64,000 nucleotides of DNA from Vibrio pomeroyi (GTDB lineage: Bacteria; Pseudomonadota; Gammaproteobacteria; Enterobacterales; Vibrionaceae). The notes below the pieces were generated by a model that was not told the DNA's origin, did no database searches, and saw only the letters and a list, made by a program, of their open reading frames with translations. The position numbers and the translations under genes are program-made. Shown piece after piece: positions 53,569-61,153 of the stretch. Location: the NCBI GenBank assembly GCA_041879425.1, contig CP090855.1, positions 1,302,001 to 1,366,000 of the forward strand. Reading direction: 5' to 3'. Each line of letters opens with the position of its first letter. Within the stretch, counting starts at the first letter, position 1.

Positions 53569-53590
53569 TGATTCCTACAATCTCTAGCGC

Positions 53591-54337
53591 TTAAGCATTT
53601 CGTAAACGAAGCTTGGTGCCATCGAACTTGAGCTTACCCAATAAGTTTTTAGCGTTAGCACGACCAATATCATCAAATTCGACACCATAGCGCGCGTAGT
53701 GCGTAGATTTCTGAAGATTACACACAATTCCTCTCAGTGGTGGAATCAACGGGCCGTTGTAGTTCTCAGGCGTGATTTCGATAGAGACTCTATCGGCAAC
53801 CTGGATCGAACGAGCGGTCGGTGAGGTCACAAAGCGACAGCCACTTTTTGATAGGTCTCTAATCTCGCAGTTCATGCGTTGATCATCAAAGATCACTCGA
53901 GAGCTTAGGTTCACTTCATAACGTGTCTCTTTACGCAGCTGAGTCACTTGCATCGTACTGGGTGTTGAAAGCACGATGATAGGGAAGGGTTCGCCGATGG
54001 TATGATGAATCTGGCATCTAAAGTGGATAAGTGCGCCTTCACCTCTTAAAGAGTAAGCACGAGCGGTCATCCAAAAGCCTTCTTGGAAGAAAAAGCGTAG
54101 ATCATCGCTCGATACTTCCGGCACCTCAATTACAATACAGTTATCACTGTGAGTACCGATAAATTTGGTAGTGGCAAGAAACTTGGTGCCAACAGGAGTC
54201 GAGACGTTTAGCGTCAACTCACTGCCGTGCTCAATCATGGCCAGCGCATCGGTACTGTTAATCGTAGAAATGGTGCGGTTACGAGGATCTTGAAGTGCCT
54301 GATTATGCTCCAAAGGCTTCTTCAGTGGTGCGTTCAT
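53591..54337 (-). CDS. PilZ-domain c-di-GMP receptor with YcgR-like N-domain
   Basis: A 248-residue cytoplasmic protein. The N-terminal half (to about 125) is a YcgR-like beta domain; the PilZ domain holds both cyclic-di-GMP motifs, RKETR (Arg135-Arg139, RxxxR) and DLSKSG (Asp161-Gly166, D/NxSxxG). It likely controls motility or surface structures. GGAGAAC seven bases before the ATG at 54337 supports this start. The 275-base divergent gap to the next gene shows no clear signal. Confidence 0.88.
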   Translation of the reverse strand: MNAPLKKPLEHNQALQDPRNRTISTINSTDALAMIEHGSELTLNVSTPVGTKFLATTKFIGTHSDNCIVIEVPEVSSDDLRFFFQEGFWMTARAYSLRGEGALIHFRCQIHHTIGEPFPIIVLSTPSTMQVTQLRKETRYEVNLSSRVIFDDQRMNCEIRDLSKSGCRFVTSPTARSIQVADRVSIEITPENYNGPLIPPLRGIVCNLQKSTHYARYGVEFDDIGRANAKNLLGKLKFDGTKLRLRNA

Positions 54338-54612
54338 TATTTGTTCTCCATGCGCCAACATGCGTCTGTTAGATATATTGATAACTTGCTAACAAGGGGT
54401 TATTACGTGCTAGATTTAGTAGGCGTACTTTGCATGATTTATAGAGTGCTTTTATTTGTCGCTGATTTTATGTAAATTCGCGAACTCTAAAAATATTTGC
54501 TTTGTTTGTAAGTACTTAGTTTTATTTATATGCACTTGCGTTAGTCTATTACAAGGAACTCATACTTCAAACTTTAATTGTTTGTCGTATCAATTATTTG
54601 CAGGAGTTGAGA

Positions 54613-54900
54613 ATGAAGGCAGTAAAATGGGTTCAAGAAGAGAACCAGATCACAGTTGAGTTAGAACCGAACCAATTTGCGGTTGTTAAGTATCAGAAGG
54701 AAGGCGATGTATTGCACATTACCTCTACGCGTATTCCTGATGAACTGCAAGGCAAAGGCTTTGGCAAGGTGATGATGGAGTCGGTTTTGCCTGAAATTGA
54801 ACAGGCGGGCTTCAAAATTGTGCCAGTGTGTAGCTACGTGGTGCACTACATGAATAGGCAAAAACAGTGGTCACATCTTCTCTCCGATAAAGCACAGTAA
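54613..54900 (+). CDS. Small GNAT-like acetyltransferase (YjdJ type)
   Basis: A 95-residue protein with the short GNAT fold of the Gcn5-like group (PF14542-type): VLHITSTRIPDELQGKGFGKVMMESVL includes the Q-G-K-G-F-G acetyl-CoA loop, followed by PVCSYVVHYM. AGGAG lies six bases before the ATG at 54613. It is eight bases upstream of a phosphotransferase gene, so the two form an operon. Confidence 0.83.
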   Translation: MKAVKWVQEENQITVELEPNQFAVVKYQKEGDVLHITSTRIPDELQGKGFGKVMMESVLPEIEQAGFKIVPVCSYVVHYMNRQKQWSHLLSDKAQ

Positions 54901-54908
54901 CGAGTTAT

Positions 54909-56042
54909 ATGTCTCAATCAATACCCTCAAACAACCTTGCTCAACCACAAGCGAGTTCAAGTCAAAACCAACCTGAACTTTATCAAAATGAGCTTTATCA
55001 AAAAATAGCGACCTCACTGGGTTGCCAGCAAGGGTTTGATGTTCAAGTTATTCAACGTTTGTGGGGCGGTTACGGCGAGTTAGTTCGCTTGGTCTTTGCT
55101 AACGATAACAGCGCTTCGATGAACAGCGTCATCGTTAAACATGTCGCGTTGCCAGATAAAGCGGAACACCCTAAAGGTTGGAATACTAAGCTCTCTCACC
55201 AGCGCAAAGTGCATTCTTACCAAGTGGAAACGGCATGGTATCAATCGTTCACTCAACAGTGGGACGAGTGTTGTCCTGTCCCTATAGGGCTGCACTGTGA
55301 AATAGCAGAGAACGAGTGGCTTATCGTGATGCAAGACCTTGCGGATATCGGCTTCCCGTTAACTTCTCAGTTCGATGTACTCGCCGCTTCTGATGAGTCG
55401 GTTGTAAAAGGTACTCAACCTCGTTATACATTTGTCGAGATTAAACAGCGTAATGCTTGCCTAAAATGGCTCGCTCACTTTCACGCAAAGCACATCCATA
55501 TCGATCAAGAACAGTCGGTATCATTGTGGCAAGTCGGCACATACTGGCACCTAGACACTCGCCCCGATGAGTTGAATGCTTTGGCAGATGTCCCACTGAA
55601 GAATCAAGCACAAAACATCGACCGTCTACTCAGAGAGTGCCCATATCAAACCTTGGTGCATGGTGACGCTAAGTTACCCAATTTCTGTTTTGATTCAGAA
55701 AGCAAAAACGCCGCTGCCGTCGATTTTCAATATGTTGGAAACGGGTGTGCGATGAAAGACGTGGCTTTGTTCATGAGCAGTGCGATTAGGCCGCAAGATT
55801 GTGCAGAGCTTGAATCACAGGTGTTAGATACTTACTTCCAACACCTGAAAGAAGCATTGGCACACTACCAACCACAGCTTTCCTTCGATGATGTCGAACA
55901 AGCATGGCGACCAATGTTTTACGTGGCGTGGGCTGATTTCCAACGTTTTGTCAAAGGTTGGAGCCCAGAGCATTGGAAGATCAATCCTTATACTGAACAG
56001 CTGACTCAAGCGGTGGTTCAGCAGTTGGAAATGTCGAAGTAA
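54909..56042 (+). CDS. Kinase-like phosphotransferase (choline/ecdysteroid kinase-like)
   Basis: A 377-residue protein of the aminoglycoside/choline kinase-like superfamily. The catalytic loop HGDAKLPNF and the metal-binding DFQYVGNGCAMKDVA are visible near residues 255-290. The small molecule phosphorylated is unknown. It is translationally close to the small acetyltransferase and followed by a strong terminator. Confidence 0.8.
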   Translation: MSQSIPSNNLAQPQASSSQNQPELYQNELYQKIATSLGCQQGFDVQVIQRLWGGYGELVRLVFANDNSASMNSVIVKHVALPDKAEHPKGWNTKLSHQRKVHSYQVETAWYQSFTQQWDECCPVPIGLHCEIAENEWLIVMQDLADIGFPLTSQFDVLAASDESVVKGTQPRYTFVEIKQRNACLKWLAHFHAKHIHIDQEQSVSLWQVGTYWHLDTRPDELNALADVPLKNQAQNIDRLLRECPYQTLVHGDAKLPNFCFDSESKNAAAVDFQYVGNGCAMKDVALFMSSAIRPQDCAELESQVLDTYFQHLKEALAHYQPQLSFDDVEQAWRPMFYVAWADFQRFVKGWSPEHWKINPYTEQLTQAVVQQLEMSK

Positions 56043-56070
56043 GCTTCTTCAGTCAGCAAACCAAATCAAA

Positions 56071-56100
56071 AAACGCCCAGTCGATGATTGGGCGTTTTTG
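56071..56100. terminator. Bidirectional terminator between the phosphotransferase and DsbD genes
   Basis: AAAACGCCCA (56071-56080), loop of nine, TGGGCGTTTT (56090-56099), with T-run on the right and A-run on the left. It ends both the phosphotransferase message and the envelope redox cluster, whose last stop is at 56117. Confidence 0.85.
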
Positions 56101-56116
56101 TTTGTTTAGGGGGTGC

Positions 56117-57913
56117 TTAATTCGCTAGGCTGGTTGGCTCTGTTGTGCGAGTCGCAGCAAGCTGATTGGCAAGTTTAAGCTTGTTATTGAAACCCTCTTT
56201 ATCAATATCTCCCATCACACGCGCAGGCTCTATTTCACCGCTATCGGGCGAGTAAAAGAAAATAGCTGGTGGACCGAACACATTTTTTTCGTTAAGCCAT
56301 GCCATTTGTTCTGGTGAGCTTTCGGTCACATCAAGTTTTATTGTCTTCCACTCTTTCAGTTTTGGGCTGATTTGTTGGTCATTGAACACATTCGTTTCAA
56401 TTACTTTGCAAGAGACACACCAATCCGCATAAAGGTCGACCAGTACTTTCTGTTTAGCGTTTGCAGCGTTTTGTATCTGTTGTTCTAGCTGAACAATCGA
56501 GTCTGTTTTCTCAAAGGGAGTAGCCGCAATAGGTTGGGCAGATTCTCGGTTTGCAAGCGGGTTAAGCGGATCGGTGTTCCCTAGGAAATAACCGACAAAC
56601 AGAATCAAACCGTAGCTCAATGGAAGAAGAGCAGAGAACTTGCGAGTGCGTGCCCAACCCGGTTGTGCTGCTTCTAACGCACCGAAGTGTACACCAGTCC
56701 CAATAGCAAGTAGCGCCCACAAGATCATGATGATCGACGGAGCAACAAAACGACTCAACAATACGATAGCGACCGCCAATAGCAGTACGCCAAACACTTG
56801 TTTTACGGACACCATCCACGCGCCACTTCTTAATAACAGGCGTCCACCACTCGCTCCAATCGCGATAAGTGGAACGCCCATACCTAGTGCCATAACGAAC
56901 AAAGTCGCCCCGCCAAACATCCAATCTTGAGTCGTTGAAACATACAGCAGTGCACCTGCTAATGGAGCACTGACGCAAGGTGACACAACCAATGCTGATA
57001 CTGCGCCCATAGCGAACACGCTGGCGATCTTACCTCCGCCCAGCTTGTCTGAGCCGCTGTTGAGTTTTTGCTGCAGTGCGGCTGGTAGTTGAAGTTCATA
57101 GAAGCCGAACATGGCCAATGCAAGCAGAACAAAAACCGCCGCAAAGATACTTAATAACCAAGGCTGTTGCATCGCAGCCTGTAGGTTGACCCCTTTGGCT
57201 AATGTGGTAACTAGGATTCCGGTCATCGCATAACTGGTTGCCATCCCCAGAACATAAGAGCTAGAAAGTGCCGCGCCTTTTTTACCTGTCATCGCTTTTT
57301 CACCACCGATGATACTGGCTAAAATTGGAATCATCGGCAGTACACATGGCGTGAGGGATAAGCCCAAACCGAGCAAGAAGAACACAAGCAGCGCTTGTAA
57401 TTTACCGGCTTGGGATAGGAACGAAGATAAGCTATTCGTGTCTTCACTGATCTCACCGAGGGTTTGAACCAGAGAGTTTGATTGCTCCTCGACAAGTGCT
57501 TCATCTAAGGTCTCGATCATAGGTAAATCGAGCACTAACTTTTGTGGCAGATAGCAAAGCCCTTTGTCTGCACAGCCTTGGTAACGCACGGTGAGTTTGC
57601 CACTTCCGGTGTAAGGTATTGTAACGGTGAGCGGCTCGTGAAAGACAACAACGTTACCAAAGTTAGGATCCTGTTTTTCTTTACCTGGCAGCGAGTATTG
57701 AGGCTCTCGTGTCGATAATGATGACTCTTCTTTGAACGAGAATCGAGATTGGTACAGGTAATAACCCTTGTGGGTATCAAAGCTGATTACCGCGCCTTGG
57801 TCTGTTGCTTCCCATGTGACAGGGAAGGCTTGTTCAACAGGAAGAAATTCGTTTTCCTGAGCATGCAAAAAGCTGATAAACAATAAAATTAACGTGAGTA
57901 GGTAGCTTTTCAT
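56117..57913 (-). CDS. dsbD: DsbD-like thiol:disulfide interchange protein
   Basis: A 598-residue inner-membrane protein that carries electrons from cytoplasmic thioredoxin to the periplasm. It has a signal peptide (about 1-18), a periplasmic alpha domain with Cys114 and Cys120 (CADKGLCYLP), eight or so membrane helices with Cys190 (TPCVLP) and SPCVSAP, and a periplasmic thioredoxin-like gamma domain with Cys499/Cys502 (DWCVSC). All redox cysteines are present. It overlaps the ApbE gene by four bases, so here DsbD serves this cluster and is perhaps not the housekeeping copy. Confidence 0.9.
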   Translation of the reverse strand: MKSYLLTLILLFISFLHAQENEFLPVEQAFPVTWEATDQGAVISFDTHKGYYLYQSRFSFKEESSLSTREPQYSLPGKEKQDPNFGNVVVFHEPLTVTIPYTGSGKLTVRYQGCADKGLCYLPQKLVLDLPMIETLDEALVEEQSNSLVQTLGEISEDTNSLSSFLSQAGKLQALLVFFLLGLGLSLTPCVLPMIPILASIIGGEKAMTGKKGAALSSSYVLGMATSYAMTGILVTTLAKGVNLQAAMQQPWLLSIFAAVFVLLALAMFGFYELQLPAALQQKLNSGSDKLGGGKIASVFAMGAVSALVVSPCVSAPLAGALLYVSTTQDWMFGGATLFVMALGMGVPLIAIGASGGRLLLRSGAWMVSVKQVFGVLLLAVAIVLLSRFVAPSIIMILWALLAIGTGVHFGALEAAQPGWARTRKFSALLPLSYGLILFVGYFLGNTDPLNPLANRESAQPIAATPFEKTDSIVQLEQQIQNAANAKQKVLVDLYADWCVSCKVIETNVFNDQQISPKLKEWKTIKLDVTESSPEQMAWLNEKNVFGPPAIFFYSPDSGEIEPARVMGDIDKEGFNNKLKLANQLAATRTTEPTSLAN

Positions 57914-58869
57914 GAATGCAAAAACTCCGTGTTTTGGTGAATGTGTAATTGATCGTCGATGTAGATAACAGCGCTGTCTTCAGGCACTGAAATATTGGGG
58001 TTCAGTGTGAGAGATGTGCTGAGCACGCCCGCTTCCAATGTGGAAGAAGCAATCGCGGTAACCGATAGAATCTTTTTCTCAACACCTTGCTTCGACAAAA
58101 TATGAGAGGTGGTCTTGTCGCCAAATTGCATCTGACGTTCGCTATGAGCTGAAGTCGTGAGCGCTGCGTTGGTTAGAGGCACTGCGAAAAATGGTGTCTT
58201 GTTGTCTCTTGGGTCCAACACTGCAATGTTAAATGCCGAGCCATCCGGTTTGGTTCCCAACGCATAGATGTCGCCGCCAAAATTCACCAACATCGACGTC
58301 GCCCCACGTTGTTTGCCAATCTCTACCGCTTGGTCGACGGCGTACTCTTTGATAACACCGCCAAAATCGAAGCGAGTGCGTGAATCGGGGATGTGTAGCT
58401 TTGTCCTTTGTAGAGCTGCAGTCCCTTGTAGATTGTCGGTTCCTTGTAGCTCGACGGCCCCTTCCAGCTCCCATGCTTGCTTACCTAAAGCAGAAGATAG
58501 AGCTTGGAAGGCGTGGCTGTGTAGCATCTTTGGCTTTTGTTTTAAAAGATGTTTGATGCTGCCGACCGTAGTATCAAAGGTATCGAATGTCAGTTGGCTT
58601 AATCGGTCGAGATGTTGGAATACTTCGGCAGATTCAGAGTCGAGTTCGACATCAGATGACGTTCGTTGATTAATGCATTGTGTTAGCCACGAGTCCTCGC
58701 AGTAGAAGTTATATTTGTCTTCTAAACGGCGTGTGTTTTGCTCTATCTCATCGGCGATTTCTTTCGCAGTTGCCCCTGGAAAGTTAGCTAAATCAATCGA
58801 CAGGATTTGCACTTCACAGGGCACGGTCATCGCATGAAAACGATGTACAAAGGGCAGGTTAGAACTCAT
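57910..58869 (-). CDS. ApbE-like FAD:protein FMN transferase, no signal peptide
   Basis: A 319-residue protein of the ApbE family, which attaches FMN from FAD to Ser or Thr in target proteins. Marks: FHAMTVPCEV at the N-terminus, FDFGGVIKEYAVD, LVNFGGDIYALG, and TTSAHSERQ...TSHILSKQG for the metal and flavin site. Most ApbE proteins are exported lipoproteins; with the ATG at 58869 (GGAG six bases upstream) or with longer starts I see no signal peptide, so it may act in the cytoplasm, as known for some homologues. A four-unit six-residue repeat lies near residues 132-155. Overlaps DUF3570 by 11 bases. Confidence 0.83.
   Translation of the reverse strand: MSSNLPFVHRFHAMTVPCEVQILSIDLANFPGATAKEIADEIEQNTRRLEDKYNFYCEDSWLTQCINQRTSSDVELDSESAEVFQHLDRLSQLTFDTFDTTVGSIKHLLKQKPKMLHSHAFQALSSALGKQAWELEGAVELQGTDNLQGTAALQRTKLHIPDSRTRFDFGGVIKEYAVDQAVEIGKQRGATSMLVNFGGDIYALGTKPDGSAFNIAVLDPRDNKTPFFAVPLTNAALTTSAHSERQMQFGDKTTSHILSKQGVEKKILSVTAIASSTLEAGVLSTSLTLNPNISVPEDSAVIYIDDQLHIHQNTEFLHS
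58405..58476. repeat. In-frame 18-base tandem repeat in the ApbE gene
   Basis: Four diverged 18-base units (58405-58422, 58423-58440, 58441-58458, 58459-58476) encode the six-residue series AWELEG, AVELQG, TDNLQG, TAALQR. The repeat lies between the first third of ApbE and the LHIPDSRTRFDFGG core, likely a surface loop. Confidence 0.72.
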
Positions 58870-60085
58870 AGGTTGCTCCAACCGCCCACCATTGAGCTTC
58901 AAAACCGTTGCTCTGCTCGTAATACGCCGCAAGCGCATTCAAGCGTAATTTCTTATGTACCTTAATACTCGCACCCAGTTCATAAGCATTGGCTGTGAAG
59001 TTACCTAAGCGAAGGTCAGAAGTGGCATAACCTGTTGAGGCAAAAGAAGGATCTGCACTGCTTGGATCGCGATAAAAATCGGCCGCGTCTTGTGTGTACC
59101 AGAAATAGCCCGGTGCTAATGTTAGCCATTCGCTCACACGCCAAGATAATTTGCCGCCTAACTGGTGAGACATCACGCCCCAATCATCCATGAACCATTT
59201 GTATCTTGGTCGGATTTTTAGGCTATCGGACAGTGAGTAAAAGGCTTGGAGATTAATACCGCCAGAGAGTCGTGTGTCTGGTCGAGAATCTTGCCCTAAG
59301 AACACTTCGTCATCATCGATTTTACCGTCGTCATTGATATCAACTTCACGCAGAACCGTTAAATAGTGATTGCTTAAATAGCCACTGCGGTAACCCGCAT
59401 AAGCGGTAAAAATGCTATATAAATTAGGCGTGAAGGTTTGTGATAAACCAGCTTCCAAGCTACCAGTGAAAATATCTTCCCAGCTCTGGCTATTGGATGA
59501 GCCCAGAGAGTATTTGCCGAACGCTTGAGTCTTATCGAAAAGGGCTGAGCCACCTAAGCTGTACGAACGGTTTTTCGCGCTGTCGGCATAGACTAAACCT
59601 TTACCATTGATACCAAGGCTTTCATAATCTTCTTCTTGTGAAGCATTACCACCGAGGGTCCATTCGTTACGTAAGGTGTCGCGATAGGTCGCGCTCAAGC
59701 TGATGGATTTTCTGGTGTCTTCAAGTCCTACTTTTTGGATTTCATAACCACTACGGTGAGGATCGTACCCCGCACGAATCACTTCGTTGGTTTTGTCTTG
59801 TGCTTGTTGAGTTTTCAAGGCGCGATTGATTTGATCGGCATTGGACGCGGGAGGTGTCGTCGGCCCCCATGCTGGTGAAGCTCCGGAAACACTGTCGTAG
59901 CTTATTTCTGCGTTTAATGTCCAATCTAAGCCGATGCTTTTCTCAATCGAAACCATGGTGTCGTTGGCTGATACCCTGTCATCGTATTCCTCATAGCTAA
60001 GGTAGTGAACAGAGATATGATCTTCAGCTAATGCCACGTTAGCCACTGCCGCTGCACTGAGCAGCGTAATTGGTAGTTTTTTCAT
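58859..60085 (-). CDS. DUF3570 outer-membrane beta-barrel with flavinylation motif
   Basis: A 408-residue protein with a signal peptide (cleavage after NVALA, residue 20) and many alternating strands ending in an aromatic residue (ATYEF), the sign of an outer-membrane barrel. It belongs to DUF3570. Residues 64-70 are DSVSGAS, which fits the ApbE target pattern D-x-x-S/T-G-A-S/T known from NqrB, NqrC and RnfG. Residues 249-260 (DINDDGKIDDDE) form a full EF-hand-like calcium loop. The ApbE gene overlaps its 3' end and the DUF4266 gene lies 49 bases upstream. Confidence 0.83.
   Translation of the reverse strand: MKKLPITLLSAAAVANVALAEDHISVHYLSYEEYDDRVSANDTMVSIEKSIGLDWTLNAEISYDSVSGASPAWGPTTPPASNADQINRALKTQQAQDKTNEVIRAGYDPHRSGYEIQKVGLEDTRKSISLSATYRDTLRNEWTLGGNASQEEDYESLGINGKGLVYADSAKNRSYSLGGSALFDKTQAFGKYSLGSSNSQSWEDIFTGSLEAGLSQTFTPNLYSIFTAYAGYRSGYLSNHYLTVLREVDINDDGKIDDDEVFLGQDSRPDTRLSGGINLQAFYSLSDSLKIRPRYKWFMDDWGVMSHQLGGKLSWRVSEWLTLAPGYFWYTQDAADFYRDPSSADPSFASTGYATSDLRLGNFTANAYELGASIKVHKKLRLNALAAYYEQSNGFEAQWWAVGATYEF
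59306..59341 (-). other. EF-hand-like loop in DUF3570 protein
   Basis: Codons 249-260 encode DINDDGKIDDDE, with acidic or amide residues at positions 1, 3, 5 and 12, Gly at 6 and Ile at 8, matching the canonical calcium-binding loop. Confidence 0.6.
59876..59896 (-). other. Candidate ApbE flavinylation site in DUF3570 protein
   Basis: Codons 64-70 encode DSVSGAS. In known ApbE substrates FMN is joined through a phosphoester to the last Ser/Thr of this pattern, here Ser70. The match is by pattern; attachment is not shown. Confidence 0.55.
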
Positions 60086-60134
60086 TTTTTTCTTATTTTG
60101 TTTTTAAATACTGATTTGTTCGTTGATGGTTCGG

Positions 60135-60632
60135 TTAGTTACAACCACAGCCACCGCCACCAACACCACTGCCGCCGACGGAACCTTGTTTGTAAGCGAA
60201 GACCTTTTCAGAAAAGACGTCGAACTCAGGTACTGGGCCACCGGGTTTCATCTCTTTTTGAGCCAATGTGCCTTTTTCCCAAGGCTTTACTGGTTCAATA
60301 CCAAGAAACTCATCGACGAAAGCCAGAGCAGAGGGTTCGTTGCTTACTTCTGGTGCTTTCTCTTCGATGACCAGTTGCTTTGCCTTGGGCTTCACCATTT
60401 CAATATTTCGTCTGGTTGCACGTTTTGCTTCTGGGTTTGAGTAATCACCGCCACTTGAATAAACAGTGCTGGAGATGATCTCTTCTTCAATGATTGGGCC
60501 TTCGCTTGTCCCGCTATCGTTGGCTTGTTGTTCAACGGGCTTTTTGCCTAAACCACTAAGGTCGAGTTCCAGAGCTGCGTTTGCGGTCATTGGAATAGCG
60601 AGTAGCCCAATAAGGGTGACTTTGTTTAGCAT
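60135..60632 (-). CDS. DUF4266 small exported protein with C-terminal Cys-Gly-Cys-Asn
   Basis: A 165-residue protein with a signal peptide (cleavage after TANA, about residue 19), an acidic low-complexity region (about 35-110), the DUF4266 core VKPWEKGTLAQKEM (about 115-128) and a glycine-rich end GGSGVGGGGCGCN with Cys162 and Cys164 as the only cysteines. DUF4266 proteins that I recall end in the same way; their function is unknown. It is translationally coupled to the thioredoxin gene (TAATG). The two cysteines are likely substrates of the neighbouring thiol reductants, or ligands of a metal or cofactor. Confidence 0.8.
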   Translation of the reverse strand: MLNKVTLIGLLAIPMTANAALELDLSGLGKKPVEQQANDSGTSEGPIIEEEIISSTVYSSGGDYSNPEAKRATRRNIEMVKPKAKQLVIEEKAPEVSNEPSALAFVDEFLGIEPVKPWEKGTLAQKEMKPGGPVPEFDVFSEKVFAYKQGSVGGSGVGGGGCGCN

Positions 60633-61096
60633 TACAGTTGCACTCCCATCTTGGTGAGGTCGTCAGTAATGACGTCGCCAATGTGGTTAATGGCACCAAA
60701 GCGAATCTTGATAACCTTGCCTTGATAGATGTAGTAAAGCGCAGGCATGCCGATCGGCTTGAACTCGGCAATCAACGCCTGTTCAGGGTCGTTAACAACA
60801 GGGAATTCCAGCCCTAGCTGCTTTTGAAACGCCAAGCCAACATCAACATCTTCATCAACATCGACGCCTTTAAATGTGACGCCTGTGCCTTTGAGTTCGG
60901 TGTAGAGTTGATTGACTTCCGGTAGCTCTTCACGGCAAGAGACACACCACTCTGCAAAGAAGTCGATAATGGTCAGCTCATCGTTGTTTAGTTGCAGTTT
61001 CTCGATAACGTCTGGTGATAAAGAATCGCCTTCTTGATAAGCCAATGCAGGTAAAGAAAGGCACAGCGCCAATAACGCTAAGGCTCGTGTAAACAT
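60632..61096 (-). CDS. TlpA-like periplasmic thioredoxin
   Basis: A 154-residue protein with a signal peptide (cleavage after PALA, residue 19) and a thioredoxin fold of the TlpA/ResA kind; the redox pair is Cys51/Cys54 in EWCVSC, and the cis-proline is in GMPALYYI. It is the first gene of the redox cluster and would receive electrons from DsbD to reduce thiols in the envelope. GGAG precedes the ATG at 61096. The tadG stop lies 57 bases upstream on the same strand without a clear terminator. Confidence 0.86.
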   Translation of the reverse strand: MFTRALALLALCLSLPALAYQEGDSLSPDVIEKLQLNNDELTIIDFFAEWCVSCREELPEVNQLYTELKGTGVTFKGVDVDEDVDVGLAFQKQLGLEFPVVNDPEQALIAEFKPIGMPALYYIYQGKVIKIRFGAINHIGDVITDDLTKMGVQL

Positions 61097-61153
61097 GTTG
61101 TTCTCCATTGTTTTTAATTGTGTTTAAAATTCAGTGTTTCTAATTAAGAAGTG

